Assembly: GCA_016872725.1 (NCBI GenBank)
Contig: VGZC01000020.1
Location: 21,877-85,876 of the forward strand
Length of the DNA stretch: 64,000 nucleotides
Direction of reading: 5' to 3'
Origin: Planctomycetota bacterium
Lineage (GTDB): Bacteria; Planctomycetota; Planctomycetia; Pirellulales; Pirellulaceae
Position 1 is the first letter of the stretch; each line of letters begins with the position of its first letter. Below the pieces are notes generated by a model that was given only the letters and a program-made list of their open reading frames with translations, had not been told where the DNA came from and did no database searches. The position numbers and the translations under genes were made by a program. Shown in pieces: positions 44,046-52,688 of the stretch.

Positions 44046-45302
44046 ATGGCCGACACCGTTATCTGTCCGAGTTGCCAGTGCGAAATCGAAGTCACCGAGG
44101 TGCTGTCGGCGCAGCTTCGCACGCAATTGCGCAAGGAATTCGACGCGGAAAACCGCAAGAACGAGACGCGCCTCCGCGAACGCGAGGAGCAAATCGCGCG
44201 GGCCGAGACCGATGTCGCCCAGGCGCGGCGCGACGTCGAACGGCACGTCGCCGAACAAATGGCTAAGGAACGTAAGCGGCTCGCCGAGGAATCACTCGCC
44301 GAGGCCCGCGAACAGGTGACGCTTGAACTTCAGGACAAGGACAAACGGCTCGCCGAGACGGCCAGCAAGCTTAAGGAAGCGCGGCAGACCGAATTGACGC
44401 TCCGCAAACAGCGCCGCGAACTCGAAGAACAGAAGGAGTCGCTCGAACTGGCCATGACGCGGCGGCTCGACGAGGAACGCGGCAAGATCCGCGAGGCGGC
44501 CAGGAAGGAGGCGGCCGAGGAACGGCAGCTCAAGGACGCCGAGAAGGAGAAGCTGATCCACGACCTTCGGGTTCAGCTCGAAGACATGCGGAGGAAGGCC
44601 GAGCAGGGTTCGCAGCAGCTTCAAGGTGAGGTCCTCGAGACGACGCTCGAGGACCTCCTTCGCCGGCAGTTTCCGATCGATGCGATCCAGCCCGTTCCCA
44701 AAGGCGTTCACGGCGGCGACGTCGTCCAAACGGTGCGCGACGCGTCCGGCGCGGTGTGCGGCATCATGCTCTGGGAATCGAAACGGACCAAGGCGTGGAG
44801 CGACGGATGGCTCCCCAAACTCCGCGACGATCAGCGGGCAGCCAAGGCCCAGATCGCCATCCTGGTGAGTTTGGAGCTGCCGAGGGACGTCGCGACGTTC
44901 GGGCATATCGACGGAGTCTGGGTGTCGTCCGTTTCCTGCGCGGTGAGCCTCGCCCACGCGCTGCGCGCGGGTTTGCTCGAAGTCGCCTCGGCCAAAAGGG
45001 CCCTCGAAGGCCGCCAGGAAAAAATGGACGTCCTGTACCGGTACCTTGCCGGAGCCGAGTTCCGCCACCGCGTCGAGGGGATCGTCGAGGCGTTCATGAC
45101 ATTGCGGGAGGAGCTCGAATCCGAGAAGCGGTCGACCCAACTGCGCTGGGCGAAACGGGAAAAACAGCTCGAACGGGCCGTCGCCCAGACGACGGGCATG
45201 TACGGCGACCTGAGCGGCATCATCGGCGGAGGCGCCCTGCCCGTCATCGACGCGCTCGAAATGCCCAAAATCGAGCCCCCGGCCGATCGGGCCTCGGACT
45301 GA
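44046..45302 (+). CDS. DUF2130 coiled-coil protein with predicted nuclease-like domain
   Basis: A 418-residue protein. It opens with a one-knuckle zinc motif, ICPSCQCEIEVTEVLSAQL, then a long charged coiled coil (about residues 30-195, rich in RE/AE/KR heptads). A globular DUF2130 domain follows, beginning LEDLLRRQFPIDAIQPVPKG, HGGDVVQTVRD, IMLWESKRTKAWSDGWLPKL, with the E-x-K of WESKRT like the catalytic core of restriction-type nucleases. The end returns to helix. DUF2130 proteins are widespread but of unclear function; a DNA-associated role is a guess from the E-x-K. Its upstream gap holds the 48-bp repeats. Confidence 0.85.
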   Translation: MADTVICPSCQCEIEVTEVLSAQLRTQLRKEFDAENRKNETRLREREEQIARAETDVAQARRDVERHVAEQMAKERKRLAEESLAEAREQVTLELQDKDKRLAETASKLKEARQTELTLRKQRRELEEQKESLELAMTRRLDEERGKIREAARKEAAEERQLKDAEKEKLIHDLRVQLEDMRRKAEQGSQQLQGEVLETTLEDLLRRQFPIDAIQPVPKGVHGGDVVQTVRDASGAVCGIMLWESKRTKAWSDGWLPKLRDDQRAAKAQIAILVSLELPRDVATFGHIDGVWVSSVSCAVSLAHALRAGLLEVASAKRALEGRQEKMDVLYRYLAGAEFRHRVEGIVEAFMTLREELESEKRSTQLRWAKREKQLERAVAQTTGMYGDLSGIIGGGALPVIDALEMPKIEPPADRASD

Positions 45303-45469
45303 CCTTGCAATTCGGCGGACGACTGGTACATTTTTGGTTTCGAGTTCACAAGGTGTTGTTGTTGGACTGATCATAGGCAGGTTCTGGCGAACACGGTCAA
45401 GGAGTTCGACGCATTCGTTTGGTGGAGCGTGAAAACGGCCGGCCGAGGCGGAATGGATCACGGTAGCAC

Positions 45470-45739
45470 ATGACGATCACGAAGGCGCGGAAACAGGCGG
45501 TTATCGAGGGATTTCGCAAGCACGAGGGGGATTCCGGGTCCCCCGAGGTGCAGATTGCGGTGTTGACGACTCGAATCAACGGCCTGACGGAGCATATGAA
45601 GTCGCATGGGAAGGACTATGCGACCCGGCGCGGTCTGCTGGCGATGGTAGGCCGCCGTCGCCGATTGCTCGACTACCTCCGCAAGGTCGATCCGCGGCGC
45701 TACCTGGATATCATCGCACGCCTCGGCATCCGCAAGTAA
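45470..45739 (+). CDS. rpsO: 30S ribosomal protein uS15
   Basis: An 89-residue primary 16S rRNA-binding protein of the small subunit. Family landmarks: [39 protein letters not shown] and [17 protein letters not shown]. The length matches bacterial uS15 exactly. It stands just ahead of pnp, the same rpsO-pnp order found in many bacteria. The 160-bp leader upstream contains no obvious gene; uS15 often represses its own leader, but I cannot identify that structure here. Confidence 0.97.
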   Translation: MTITKARKQAVIEGFRKHEGDSGSPEVQIAVLTTRINGLTEHMKSHGKDYATRRGLLAMVGRRRRLLDYLRKVDPRRYLDIIARLGIRK

Positions 45740-45783
45740 TCGGGCCGCGCGACGGCCTTGATACGCGCGGCGTACCGGTCGGC

Positions 45784-45802
45784 GCGACGGCGCGGCCGTC
45801 GC
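45784..45802. promoter_or_regulatory. Hairpin in the rpsO-pnp intergenic region
   Basis: GCGACGGC (45784-45791) pairs with GCCGTCGC (45795-45802) around a three-base loop. It sits 45 bp after rpsO and 120 bp before pnp. In other bacteria a stem here ends rpsO transcripts or is cut by RNase III to control pnp. No T-run follows, so a processing or regulatory role is as likely as termination. Confidence 0.5.
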
Positions 45803-45921
45803 CCTCGGAGGATCGCCCGTGGATGGTCGCCGCTTCGCGAGGCTAGGTTGCCGTTCTCCACCCGCGATTCCGTCGCGGTTCCGTTGCCGGAGTTCCGCTG
45901 GGACGCAGGAAGGTTAGGACG

Positions 45922-48216
45922 TTGAAGGTGAAGTTGCGCGTAGAGAAACAGATCGGCAAGAACGTATTTTCGTTTGAAACGGGGCAATTGGCGAAGCAGG
46001 CGACGTCCGCGGTGGTAAGCCGTTACGGCGAGACGGTCGTGCTGAATGCGATGACGAGCGGACCGCCGCGACCGGGCATCGATTTCTTCCCCCTCACCTG
46101 CGACTACCGCGAGCGGACCGCCGCGGCTGGGAAGTTCCCGGGCGGGTTCATCAAACGCGAGGGGCGGCCCACCACCAAGGAAACGCTCAGCTCGCGTCTC
46201 ATCGATCGACCGATCCGCCCGCTTTTCGCGGACGGTTTTCGCGACGAGGTGCAGGTTCAGAGCATCGTATTGTCGAGCGACAAGCAGAATGACGGCGACG
46301 TGCTGGCGATGAACGGCGCGGCGGCCTCGCTTTTCCTTAGTCCGCTCCCGTTCCAAGGCCCGCTCGCGTCGGTGCGAGTCGGCCGCGTCGGCGGCGGCCT
46401 CGTGCCCTTTCCGACCCACGACGAACTCGAGGAAAGCGACCTCGATCTGATCGTCTCGGGAACCGACGCGTCGGTCACGATGATCGAGGGATTCGCTCGG
46501 GAAATGACCGAGGACGAGATGATCGCCGCGATCGAGTACGCGCACGGCGTCATCCGCGAGCTCTGCGATCTGCAGCGTGAGCTGTACGCGAAGGTGGGCT
46601 GCGTGCGTCCCGAATACACGCCGCCGCCGCCGAGCCCGCTCGTCGCCGACGTGCGGAGCCGCTACTACGATGCGTTCCGCTCGGCAAAACGGACCGAAGG
46701 CAAGCAGGCGCGCGCCGAGGCGGTCGCGGCGCTCGGCGCTCGGGCCAAGGCCGAACGGATCCCCGATCCAAAGGCCGAAGGGGCGATCGAGGAGTCGGCG
46801 TTCAAGAGCGCCTGGCACGAACTCGAATCGCACGTCGTCCGCGATCTGATCCTGGGCGGGACGCGCGCCGACGGACGCGACCACCGCACGCTCCGCGCGA
46901 TCGAATGCGAGGTCGACGTGCTGCCGCGCGTCCACGGCTCGGCCCTGTTCCAGCGCGGCGAAACCCAAGCGCTCATCACCGTCACGCTCGGCACGACGCG
47001 CGACGAACAGCGCGTCGACGGCCTGATCGACGAATACTCCAAGAAGTTCATGCTCGATTATAACTTCCCGCCGTTCTCGGTCGGCGAGTGCCGGCCGATC
47101 CGAGGTCCGGGCCGCCGCGAGGTCGGGCACGGCATGCTCGCCGAACGGAGCGTCAAGGCCGTTCTGCCCCCGGCCGAGGAATTCCCGTACACGGTCCGCA
47201 TCATCTCCGACATCCTCGAATCGAACGGCTCGTCGTCGATGGCCACCGTGTGCGGCGCGACGCTCGGACTGATGGCGGCCGGCGTGCCGATCACCAATCC
47301 CGTCGCCGGCATTTCGATCGGCCTCGTCCAGGAAGCGGCCGATCGCTGGATCACGCTCACCGACATCATCGGCGACGAGGACCATTTCGGCGACATGGAT
47401 TTCAAGATCGCCGGAACCCAAAACGGCATCACGGGCATCCAGCTCGACCTCAAGATCGCCGGGATCGGCGGCGACGTAATCCGCGCGGCCCTCGCGCAGG
47501 CCAAAGACGCGCGCATGGAGATCCTGCGCAAAATGCTGTCGGCGATCGCCCGCCCGCGCGACAATACGTCGCCCCACGCGCCGCGATTGATCCGCACGCG
47601 GATCGATCCCGACAAGATCGGCGCGCTCATCGGGCCGGGCGGACGCAATATCCGCTCGATCCAGGAGACGACGGGCACCGTGATCGAAGTCGAGGACGAC
47701 GGGACGGTCACCATCGCGTCGGCGAACGAGGAATGGGCGAAGGCGGCCCTCGCTCAGGTCGAAGCGTGCACGGCGACCGTGCAAATCGGCCGGATCTACG
47801 AGGGCACGGTCACAAGCACGAAGGATTTCGGCGCGTTTGTCGAAATCCTGCCGGGCCGCGACGGCCTTTGCCACATCAGCGAACTGTCGACCGGGTATGT
47901 GGACAGCGTCGAGGATTTCTGCCGAGTCGGAGACCCGATGAAAGTGCTCGTCATCGACGTGGACGGCAACGATCGCGTCAAACTGAGCCGCCGACGGGCC
48001 TACGAGGAACTGGGCATCCCCGATCCGCTCGCCGTCGACGGCGAGGGAGGCGGAGGCCCGGACGGAGGCCCGGACGGAGGCCCGGGCGGAGGCGAACGGC
48101 GCGAGCGGAGCGACCGCGAGCGAAGCGGCGGTGGCGGTGATCGCGGAGGTGATCGGCCAAGGCGGCGGGACGAGGGACGCGGCGGACGCGGAGGCGGACG
48201 CGGCGGACGCCGGTGA
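45922..48216 (+). CDS. pnp: Polynucleotide phosphorylase
   Basis: A 764-residue trimeric 3'-5' exoribonuclease that uses phosphate, central to mRNA decay. The first RNase PH-like domain has KFPGGFIKREGRPTTKE, LIDRPIRPLF. The all-helical linker follows, and the second RNase PH domain has HGSALFQRGETQALITVTLG and HYPPFSVGE-like YNFPPFSVGECRPIRGPGRR, then the Asp site region GDEDHFGDMDFKIAGT. KH (IGPGGRNIRSIQETTG) and S1 (YEGTVTSTKDFGAFVEILPG) domains complete it. A Gly/Arg-rich tail of about 60 residues (EGGGGPDGGPDGG, then RGGRGGGRGGRR) is added. The start is a TTG with AGGAAGG upstream. Its stop overlaps the GTG of the next gene. Confidence 0.97.
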   Translation: MKVKLRVEKQIGKNVFSFETGQLAKQATSAVVSRYGETVVLNAMTSGPPRPGIDFFPLTCDYRERTAAAGKFPGGFIKREGRPTTKETLSSRLIDRPIRPLFADGFRDEVQVQSIVLSSDKQNDGDVLAMNGAAASLFLSPLPFQGPLASVRVGRVGGGLVPFPTHDELEESDLDLIVSGTDASVTMIEGFAREMTEDEMIAAIEYAHGVIRELCDLQRELYAKVGCVRPEYTPPPPSPLVADVRSRYYDAFRSAKRTEGKQARAEAVAALGARAKAERIPDPKAEGAIEESAFKSAWHELESHVVRDLILGGTRADGRDHRTLRAIECEVDVLPRVHGSALFQRGETQALITVTLGTTRDEQRVDGLIDEYSKKFMLDYNFPPFSVGECRPIRGPGRREVGHGMLAERSVKAVLPPAEEFPYTVRIISDILESNGSSSMATVCGATLGLMAAGVPITNPVAGISIGLVQEAADRWITLTDIIGDEDHFGDMDFKIAGTQNGITGIQLDLKIAGIGGDVIRAALAQAKDARMEILRKMLSAIARPRDNTSPHAPRLIRTRIDPDKIGALIGPGGRNIRSIQETTGTVIEVEDDGTVTIASANEEWAKAALAQVEACTATVQIGRIYEGTVTSTKDFGAFVEILPGRDGLCHISELSTGYVDSVEDFCRVGDPMKVLVIDVDGNDRVKLSRRRAYEELGIPDPLAVDGEGGGGPDGGPDGGPGGGERRERSDRERSGGGGDRGGDRPRRRDEGRGGRGGGRGGRR

Positions 48217-48998
48217 TCCGGGCGGCGCGGAACGTGGAACGACCGTTGACGGGCGATGCGACGGTGGTCGACGAGAACCTCGAGCGCCTGCGCGATAACT
48301 ACAACGAACTCGCCGCGCTCGCCGGCTCGCTCGCTCACGAAATCAAGAACCCGCTGTCCGTTATCCGCATGAACATGGACCTGCTCGGTGAGGAACTCGT
48401 CGCCGGCGATTCGCCGCGCGATCTGCGGGTCCGACGCAAGGTCGAGATCGTCCAGCAGCAGTGCACCCGCCTCGAGAACCTGCTCAACGATTTCCTCCGA
48501 TTCGCCCGGCTCCGCGATCTCGAGCTGACTCCCGGCAATCTGAACGAGATCGTCCGACGCGTGCTCGATCTCTACGAGGGACCGGCGCGCGAACTGGGGC
48601 TCGACGTCATCGCATACCTCGATCCGTCGCTTCCGACGATCCTGCTCCACGCCCAGACGCTCGAAGCCGCGATCGTAAACCTGGTCAAGAATGCCGTCGA
48701 GGCGATGCCCAAGGGTGGTCACTTCGTCGTCCGCTCGTACCTCACGCCGAACGGCGTGGCGCTCGACCTGATCGACGACGGATGCGGAATCGACGACCGG
48801 ACGGCGCTCAAGATGTTCGAAGCGTTCTATTCGACGAAGCAAGGCGGGTCCGGGCTCGGCTTGCCCACGGCCCGCAAGATCATCGAGGCGCACGGGGGCA
48901 CGATCGACGTGCAGAGCGAGGCGGGGCGGGGAACGAAGTTCACGCTGGAATTCCCGGTGCCTCGCCGGATCGCCGATCGGGCGGCGGCCGCCGGCTGA
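48213..48998 (+). CDS. NtrB-type sensor histidine kinase without sensor domain
   Basis: A 261-residue soluble kinase. The dimerisation/phosphoacceptor helix is LAGSLAHEIKNPLSVIRMNM (acceptor His about residue 42), with VQQQCTRLENLLNDFLRFAR. The ATPase domain follows: N-box AAIVNLVKNAVEAMPKGG, G1 DLIDDGCGIDDR, F-box MFEAFYSTKQGG and G2 SGLGLPTARKIIEAHGG. There is no transmembrane or PAS domain. This is the NtrB/AtoS style that pairs with sigma-54 regulators, and such a regulator starts 52 bp downstream, so they are a likely two-component pair. Its GTG start overlaps the pnp stop, tying its translation to RNA-decay genes. Confidence 0.9.
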   Translation: MIRAARNVERPLTGDATVVDENLERLRDNYNELAALAGSLAHEIKNPLSVIRMNMDLLGEELVAGDSPRDLRVRRKVEIVQQQCTRLENLLNDFLRFARLRDLELTPGNLNEIVRRVLDLYEGPARELGLDVIAYLDPSLPTILLHAQTLEAAIVNLVKNAVEAMPKGGHFVVRSYLTPNGVALDLIDDGCGIDDRTALKMFEAFYSTKQGGSGLGLPTARKIIEAHGGTIDVQSEAGRGTKFTLEFPVPRRIADRAAAAG

Positions 48999-49050
48999 GG
49001 GCCGCTCGGACTATGGCTCGATCGGGCGGCCTGCGTTATGATCGCGGGCT

Positions 49051-50469
49051 ATGGATGATCGCGCTTCCCAAGTCGCGCCGGAGGCGGGTGGACCCGCGCT
49101 CCGCGTGCTCATCGTCGACAACGACCGGGCCCACGCCGAGGCGATGTCCGAGGCGTTGGAGCGGGAGGGGTATCTCTGCTCCATGGCGACGTCGGGCCCC
49201 GACGGCGCCCGGATGATCGCCCAGGAGTCGTTCGATGTCGTCGTCACCGACCTGGTGATGAACGAGGTCGACGGAATGGAACTCCTGCGCCGAGCGAAGC
49301 AGTCGCTTCCCGACGCCGAAGTCATCATGGTCACCGGCCACGCGACCGTTCCGAAAGCGGTCGAGGCGATGCGGGACGGCGCGTTCAATTTCCTTGAAAA
49401 ACCGATCACGCCGAACAAGCTGCGCGCGGTCACCCAGCGCGCGGCCGATGCCGTTCGCCTGAAACAGCGGAACCAGGAACTCCACCAGCGGCTTGACGAG
49501 CGTTTCGGCTTCGAGGGGATCATCTTCGCGAGCCCGAAGATGCAGACCGTGATCGATCGGGTGAAACGCATCGCCGCGACCGACGCCACCGTGCTCATCA
49601 TGGGTGAGAACGGTACGGGCAAAGAACTGATCGCGCAGGCCATCCACCAGAACAGCCCTCGGAAAGGCAAACGGTTCCATCCGCTCAATTGCGCGGCCGT
49701 GAGCGAGACGCTGGTGGAAAGCGAACTGTTCGGGCACGTGCGCGGCGCCTACACCGACGCGCAGGCCGACCGGGTCGGCGCGTTCGAGTACGCCAACGGC
49801 GGCACGCTGTTCCTCGACGAGGTCGGCGACATGCCCGTCGCGACGCAGACGAAGCTCCTGCGCGTGCTCGAGGAACGCACGATCACGCGCGTGGGGGACA
49901 ATCGGCCGATCAAGGTGAATATCCGATTGATCTCGGCGACGAACCGCGATCTGGACGCGGCCGTGCGCCGAGGCGACTTCCGCGCCGATCTGTACTTCCG
50001 GCTCAAGGTCGTCACGCTCGAATTGCCCCCGCTCCGCGATCGCCGCGAGGACATCGTTCCGCTGGTCGACCACTTCCGCAAACAGTTCACCAAACGCCAC
50101 CACAAATCGGTGCGGGGAATCGCGCCGCACGTTTCACGCCGTTTGTTTTCCTACGACTGGCCCGGCAACGTCCGGCAACTTCGGAACGCGGTCGAGACGA
50201 TGGTCGTGCTCGACTCCGACGGCCTGCTCGATGTCGATGATCTGCCGCCCGAACTGGCCGACCACGAACCGTCCGACACGGCCGTCGAAACGGGCGTTCC
50301 GGCCGCGGCCGGCGCGCTGATCGGCCGGCCGATGGACGAAATCGAAAAATGGGCGATCCTGGAGACGTTGAAACTCACCAACGGCAACCGCGAGCAGGCC
50401 GCCCGGGTGCTCGGGATCGGCGCGCGCACGATTTACCGTAAGCTCGAAGCATACGCCTCCGGGCCGTAA
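49051..50469 (+). CDS. NtrC-family sigma-54-dependent response regulator
   Basis: A 472-residue three-domain activator. Receiver: LRVLIVDNDRAHAE, phosphoacceptor Asp about 67 in VVVTDLVMNEVDGMELL, Lys in NFLEKPITPNK. AAA+ domain: Walker A IMGENGTGKELIAQAIH, NCAAVSETLVESELFGHVRG, Walker B NGGTLFLDEVGDMP, arginine finger region FRADLYFRL. The sigma-54 contact loop reads GAYTDA rather than the common GAFTGA. C-terminal Fis-type helix-turn-helix: LKLTNGNREQAARVLGIGAR. It should be phosphorylated by the adjacent kinase and activate RpoN promoters; targets are unknown. Confidence 0.93.
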   Translation: MDDRASQVAPEAGGPALRVLIVDNDRAHAEAMSEALEREGYLCSMATSGPDGARMIAQESFDVVVTDLVMNEVDGMELLRRAKQSLPDAEVIMVTGHATVPKAVEAMRDGAFNFLEKPITPNKLRAVTQRAADAVRLKQRNQELHQRLDERFGFEGIIFASPKMQTVIDRVKRIAATDATVLIMGENGTGKELIAQAIHQNSPRKGKRFHPLNCAAVSETLVESELFGHVRGAYTDAQADRVGAFEYANGGTLFLDEVGDMPVATQTKLLRVLEERTITRVGDNRPIKVNIRLISATNRDLDAAVRRGDFRADLYFRLKVVTLELPPLRDRREDIVPLVDHFRKQFTKRHHKSVRGIAPHVSRRLFSYDWPGNVRQLRNAVETMVVLDSDGLLDVDDLPPELADHEPSDTAVETGVPAAAGALIGRPMDEIEKWAILETLKLTNGNREQAARVLGIGARTIYRKLEAYASGP

Positions 50470-50573
50470 CGCCGATTCCCCACAGCCGAGCGGTCGGATC
50501 GAACGGGTATGCGAGCCGCTCGATTCGCCGCGACATTCGGCCGGTGACGCGTTGATTCCTCGAACGGACTCCC

Positions 50574-52589
50574 ATGCCCGAAATCGTCCAATTACCGAAA
50601 TCGGTCGTCAACAAGATCGCGGCGGGCGAGGTCATCGAGCGGCCGGCGAGCGTCGTGAAGGAGTTGATGGAAAACGCCGTCGACGCGGGCGCGACGCGGA
50701 TCGATGTGACCGTCGTGCAAGGCGGGTCGGACTTGATCCGAGTGAGCGACGACGGGTGCGGCATGCGGGCCGACCAGTTGCCGCTCGCGCTCGCGAGCCA
50801 CGCGACAAGCAAAATCCGCGACGCCGACGACCTGTTTCAGGTCGCGACGCTCGGGTTCCGCGGCGAAGCGCTCGCGTCGATCGCCGAAGTAAGCCACATG
50901 CGGATCGCGAGCCGCACGCGCGATGAACCGCACGGAGCGCGGATCGACGTCGAGGGCGGCGCCGCGCAACCGATCGCTCCGTTCGGATGCCCGCCCGGGA
51001 CGACGATGGAGATCCGCCATCTCTTCTTCAACACGCCCGTCCGACGCCGGTTCCTCCGTACGACCCAGACCGAACTCGGACACATCACCGAGGCGTTTCT
51101 GCGCATCGCCCTGCCCTTCCCCGCCCTCCACTGCACGCTGCGGCACGGCGATCGGTTGATCCACGACCTGCCGCCGACCGAACGCTGGGATGAACGGATC
51201 CAGGCCTGTTTCGGAGACGAAGTGGGCGATCGGTTGATCGGCGTGTCGAGCGACGACGGCGAACTGCGCGTCGGGGGTTTTGTCGGCGATCCGGCGTGCA
51301 ACCGGGCGAACAACCGCTTGCAATACTTCTTCCTGAACGGAAGGTACATCCGCGATCGGTCATTGCAGCACGCGTTGGGCGAGGCGTATCGGGGGCTCCT
51401 GATGCAGGGTCGGTTTCCGGTCGCCTTCCTGCGTTGGCATATGCCGGCCGACGCCGTCGACGTCAACGTGCATCCGACCAAGCTGGAAGTACGGTTCCGC
51501 GACGGATCCCGCATCTATAGCCAGTTGCTCAGCGCCGTCCGCAATCGGTTCCTGGTCGCCGACCTGACGCCCCGCGTTCGGCCTCCATCCGACCCGGTCG
51601 GGGAATGCGGCCCGCGCGAATCGACCCGCGAATCGACCTCGCCGCTCGGCGAACGAGGCCGCCGTTCGCGGGTCGACTCGGCCGAGGAGATGCGCGGGGG
51701 CCGTCTTGCGGGCGCGCCCGATCGCGACATCGAGCGCACGGGGATCGACTATGTGCCGTCGATTCCGCCATGGCGCGGCGCGGCGCTCGATCGCGGTCCA
51801 TTCGAACGGTCCGCCGCGTTGCCCGGTCTCGATGAGCCGGTGTCGTCCGCGTCGCCTTACGCCGCCGAATCGTCACTCGACCTGGGGCGAACCGCGTACG
51901 ATGCGCCGGCGGCGCGGACGGATCCGGCGACCGGGCCGGAGAGGCCGACTCTCGACGCGGAACCGATCGAACGTCGCGAAGGCCCGTCGACCGAGCGGCC
52001 CGACCGCGATCGGACCCTCGCGCGGCGCGGCATGCAGGTCCTTCGCCGCTACCTCGTCGCCGAAGACGATGACGGACTGCTCATCGTCGACCAACACGCC
52101 CTGCACGAACGGATTCTCTACGAGCAACTCAAGGCGAGGCTCGCCACAGGGCACATCGAGTCGCAGAAACTGTTGGTTCCCGAGCCCGTGACGCTGACTC
52201 CCGCCGAGTCCGCATTGGCCCTGGAACGCCAAGAGACGCTCGCTCGCTTGGGTATAGGCGTCGAGTCGTTCGGAGGGGATACCGTGCTCGTCACGGCCTA
52301 TCCCAGCTTGCTTGGCCGCGTCAGCCCGGCGGAGCTCGTAAGGCAGGCGGTCGACCGGTTCCAATCGGGAGACGGGCGAGCCGACCTGGGCGATCTGGTT
52401 GACGAGCTGCTCCACATGATGGCGTGCAAGGCGGCCGTAAAGGCCGGCGATCCGCTGACGCCCGAGGAGGTGGCGGCCCTGCTCGAACACCGGACCCTTT
52501 GCCGGGACGCGCACCATTGCCCGCACGGGCGGCCCACCGCGCTCGTATTCACGCGCGGAGAGCTGGACAAACGGTTCAAACGTGTTTGA
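50574..52589 (+). CDS. mutL: DNA mismatch repair protein MutL
   Basis: A 671-residue GHKL ATPase that links mismatch recognition to strand removal. N-terminal motifs: IAAGEVIERPASVVKELMEN, VSDDGCGM, HATSKI, TLGFRGEALASI, GTTMEIRHLFFNTPVRR. A long polar linker (about residues 335-480) follows. The C-terminal domain keeps the endonuclease motif DQHALHERILYE, ACKAAVKAGD, CPHGRP and a final aromatic-x-Arg-like end, so this is the nicking type of MutL found where MutH is absent. No mutS is adjacent. The start MPEIVQLPKSVVNKIAAGE fits homologues exactly. Confidence 0.96.
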   Translation: MPEIVQLPKSVVNKIAAGEVIERPASVVKELMENAVDAGATRIDVTVVQGGSDLIRVSDDGCGMRADQLPLALASHATSKIRDADDLFQVATLGFRGEALASIAEVSHMRIASRTRDEPHGARIDVEGGAAQPIAPFGCPPGTTMEIRHLFFNTPVRRRFLRTTQTELGHITEAFLRIALPFPALHCTLRHGDRLIHDLPPTERWDERIQACFGDEVGDRLIGVSSDDGELRVGGFVGDPACNRANNRLQYFFLNGRYIRDRSLQHALGEAYRGLLMQGRFPVAFLRWHMPADAVDVNVHPTKLEVRFRDGSRIYSQLLSAVRNRFLVADLTPRVRPPSDPVGECGPRESTRESTSPLGERGRRSRVDSAEEMRGGRLAGAPDRDIERTGIDYVPSIPPWRGAALDRGPFERSAALPGLDEPVSSASPYAAESSLDLGRTAYDAPAARTDPATGPERPTLDAEPIERREGPSTERPDRDRTLARRGMQVLRRYLVAEDDDGLLIVDQHALHERILYEQLKARLATGHIESQKLLVPEPVTLTPAESALALERQETLARLGIGVESFGGDTVLVTAYPSLLGRVSPAELVRQAVDRFQSGDGRADLGDLVDELLHMMACKAAVKAGDPLTPEEVAALLEHRTLCRDAHHCPHGRPTALVFTRGELDKRFKRV

Positions 52590-52688
52590 AGTTCGGCCGT
52601 CCGCCGAACACAATGGGATGGGATCGGTAGCGATGGGTCGACTTTCGATTGTCCCGGCGCCCCTGCACGGCGAACGGCGTTTCGATTC

